Below are positions 5,032-5,073 of a stretch of DNA of 5,073 nucleotides, one piece after another (the first letter of the stretch is position 1; each line of letters begins with the position of its first letter). The translations under genes were made by a program, and so were the position numbers. The notes under the pieces are model-generated. The model was not told the DNA's origin, ran no database searches, and was given only the letters and a program-made list of their open reading frames with translations. Source of the stretch: an uncultured Collinsella sp. (GTDB lineage: Bacteria > Actinomycetota > Coriobacteriia > Coriobacteriales > Coriobacteriaceae); NCBI GenBank assembly GCA_938045085.1, contig CALINZ010000185.1, positions 1 through 5,073 of the forward strand. Reading direction: 5' to 3'.

Positions 5032-5073
5032 CGATAACTTGAGATGGGGTGGCCGCGGTGGCGTAAGCTGGGG

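Overview
The window looks like a GC-rich actinobacterial chromosome. The L11 and L1 proteins, the gene neighbourhood and the repeat type suggest the class Coriobacteriia, possibly Collinsella. That assignment is by eye; no search was run.

Layout. Positions 1-131 are a leader with no convincing gene. The + strand then carries rplK (L11) and rplA (L1), each with a clear Shine-Dalgarno site, separated by a hairpin-rich spacer of about 117 bases and closed by a strong stem-loop terminator at 1428-1466. All later genes are on the - strand and converge on this terminator. Read in their own direction they are: an MscS-type mechanosensitive channel (4958-4191); a 624-residue protein that joins a ParB-like N-terminal region to a BMP/Med-type purine-nucleoside-binding domain and has no signal peptide (4098-2224); and a calcineurin-like metallophosphoesterase (2227-1517) that overlaps the fusion gene by ATGA. 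Positions 5007-5031 hold a perfect stem-loop, probably the terminator of a - strand gene beyond the window. I see nothing I can assign in 5032-5073.

Two palindromic repeats of one family (1480-1518 and 4153-4192) lie at the two ends of the fusion/phosphoesterase pair in the same orientation. Each overlaps the TAA stop codon of the - strand gene it follows. They resemble the REP-type palindromes associated with Y1 (RAYT) transposases.

How the genes may work together. rplK-rplA is a housekeeping translation unit. The fusion gene and the phosphoesterase form a translationally coupled pair with a plausible promoter and a near-perfect 18-bp palindrome over its -10/start region. A cytoplasmic ligand-binding domain joined to a ParB-like domain, coupled to a phosphoesterase with a DxE first motif, suggests an intracellular nucleoside- or nucleotide-responsive system. 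This pair is the most interesting content of the window, and its function is inference.
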